From: Butyricicoccus_A sp945486175
Lineage (GTDB): Bacteria; Bacillota; Clostridia; Oscillospirales; Butyricicoccaceae
DNA: 6,588 bases
NCBI GenBank assembly: GCA_945829445.1
Contig: CALZUY010000108.1
Coordinates: 1-6,588, forward strand
Direction of reading: 5' to 3'
In this document: piece by piece, positions 5,835-6,588 of the stretch
Layout of the letters: each line of letters begins with the position of its first letter
Position numbering within the stretch: position 1 is the first letter of the stretch
The notes under the pieces: generated by a model
Database searches by the model: none
Told to the model about the DNA's origin: nothing
Seen by the model: the letters and a program-made list of their open reading frames with translations, nothing else
Made by a program: the position numbers and the translations under genes

Positions 5835-6588
5835 ATGGATATGCGGGAGCTTGCACAGAAACTTATGGGCGGCGGCAACCTGTATGTGCGCACAGCACTT
5901 GCAGGTGCGCACATGGGAGAAACAGCAGTCGCAGGAAGGGAAGAGGATTTCCCGGACTGGGCGCGTGTACCCCAGCCGGAGCATCTGCCTGCCATTGTGT
6001 CTGATATATTCTGTGAGCGAATGTCCAGCTGCAAGGAACTGGTCATCTGCGGCGGCGGGCATATTTCCAAACCGGTCTGTACGCTTGGACATATGCTCGG
6101 CTATGCGGTGACGGTCATCGATGACCGTCCCGAATTTGCGACGGAGGAGCGGTTCCCGGAAGCGGAGCGCGTGCTGTGCCAGCCGTTTGCGCAGGCGCTT
6201 GCCAATCCCCCGGCAGATGCGAGCTATGTCATCGTCACGCGCGGACACAAGGACGATGCCGCCTGTCTGGCGCGCATTTTGCAGGTGCCGTTTTCTTATT
6301 GCGGCATGATCGGCAGCAAGACAAAGGTCGCGTCTGTCATGCAGCGCATGCGCGAGTTGGGATATACCCAGCAGCAGCTGGATACGGTGCACAGCCCGAT
6401 TGGATTGAAAATCGGTGCACATACGCCGGAGGAAATTGCGGTCAGCATCGCGGCGGAGCTGATCGCCGTCAATTCGGTGCACGAAGCCAGCCTGCTTCCC
6501 GCTGAGATCATGCAGCAGCTGCTGCACAATCCCGGGCGCATGGTGATGGTGACGATTGTCCGGCGCGAAGGCTCTGCGCCGCGCGGCG
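5835..6588 (+). CDS. XdhC/CoxI family Moco maturation protein, Rossmann-first order (3' end outside window)
   Basis: The open frame runs from the ATG to the window edge: 251 codons plus one base, no stop. XdhC proteins bind Moco, support its sulfuration and hand it to xanthine dehydrogenase-type enzymes. After about 70 residues without a clear match comes the XdhC Rossmann domain: ICGGGHISKPV (71-81), VIDDRPEFA (94-102), IVTRGHKDD (133-141), YCGMIGSKTK (155-164), then GLKIGAHTPEEIAVSIAAEL. At residues 235-251 RMVMVTIVRREGSAPRG begins; this is the usual N-terminal start of the CoxI-type domain (VTIV-x-x-x-GSAPR). The order is therefore reversed relative to textbook XdhC. The start has a near-perfect SD, AAGGAGG (5823-5829); a second ATG at codon 3 is a weaker alternative. 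A perfect 10-bp inverted repeat lies at codons 17-27. The full protein would probably exceed 330 residues. Confidence 0.92.
   Translation, partial: MDMRELAQKLMGGGNLYVRTALAGAHMGETAVAGREEDFPDWARVPQPEHLPAIVSDIFCERMSSCKELVICGGGHISKPVCTLGHMLGYAVTVIDDRPEFATEERFPEAERVLCQPFAQALANPPADASYVIVTRGHKDDAACLARILQVPFSYCGMIGSKTKVASVMQRMRELGYTQQQLDTVHSPIGLKIGAHTPEEIAVSIAAELIAVNSVHEASLLPAEIMQQLLHNPGRMVMVTIVRREGSAPRG
5884..5914 (+). repeat. Perfect 10-bp inverted repeat inside the 5' end of the XdhC-like gene
   Basis: ATGTGCGCAC (5884-5893) and GTGCGCACAT (5905-5914) are exact reverse complements with an 11-base loop. Each arm also holds the self-complementary 8-mer GTGCGCAC (5886-5893 and 5905-5912), so the element reads as two copies of one palindrome as well as a hairpin. 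It lies about 50 bases after the start codon. It may be an mRNA hairpin, a paired protein-binding site, or chance in GC-rich coding sequence. Confidence 0.6.

Noticed and set aside
5811..6527. 238-codon minus-strand frame opposite the XdhC-like gene
   Set aside because: The + strand frame from 5835 carries full XdhC motifs and a strong ribosome binding site; the minus frame is its shadow.

Overview
This window is one tightly packed, single-strand (+) gene block that looks like an accessory and maturation cluster for selenium-dependent molybdenum hydroxylases (SDMH). In these enzymes of the xanthine dehydrogenase / purine hydroxylase type, a labile selenium atom is thought to sit at the molybdenum cofactor (Moco). 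The hydroxylase itself is not in the window. Nine protein genes are visible, all on the + strand, and two of them are cut by the window ends. No RNA gene, mobile element, CRISPR array or convincing terminator was seen.

Organism (inference): a fairly GC-rich Firmicute, most likely an anaerobic clostridium of the Oscillospiraceae/Ruminococcaceae type. The reasons are the strong Shine-Dalgarno sites, frequent TTG and GTG starts, the GC-rich third positions, and the gene families present (YqeB, YedF, DUF3343-type Se/S carrier, EF2568-type desulfurase), which are typical of strict or facultative anaerobic Firmicutes.

Layout: (1) 3-557, C-terminal half of selenophosphate synthetase SelD. (2) 571-1059, a spermidine/spermine-acetyltransferase-like GNAT protein, AT-richer at its start and the functional odd one out. 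(3) 1083-1688, YedF, a TusA-like plus DsrE-like selenium metabolism protein. (4) 1685-2497, YqeB, the SDMH marker. (5) 2494-3510, a molybdopterin-binding MoeA/CinA-type protein with a C-terminal four-cysteine cluster. (6) 3537-4451, a MOSC-MogA fusion. (7) 4448-5593, a NifS-like PLP-dependent cysteine desulfurase family protein. (8) 5593-5823, a small DUF3343 putative Se/S carrier. (9) 5835-6588, an XdhC-family protein whose Rossmann domain comes before its CoxI-type domain, cut by the window end.

How they may work together (inference): the NifS-like enzyme would mobilise S or Se as a Cys-bound persulfide or selenide. The DUF3343 protein and YedF would relay it, and SelD would make selenophosphate. 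The MoeA-like and MogA domains handle molybdopterin adenylylation and metal insertion. MOSC and XdhC would bind or carry Moco during S/Se loading, with YqeB doing an SDMH-specific step that is not known. Genes 3-4, 4-5 and 6-7 overlap by four bases and genes 7-8 share one base, so translational coupling is likely. The most notable points are the permuted XdhC, the MOSC-MogA fusion overlapping a NifS-like gene (a split analogue of eukaryotic Moco sulfurase), the Cys cluster on the MoeA-like protein, and the acetyltransferase between selD and yedF.
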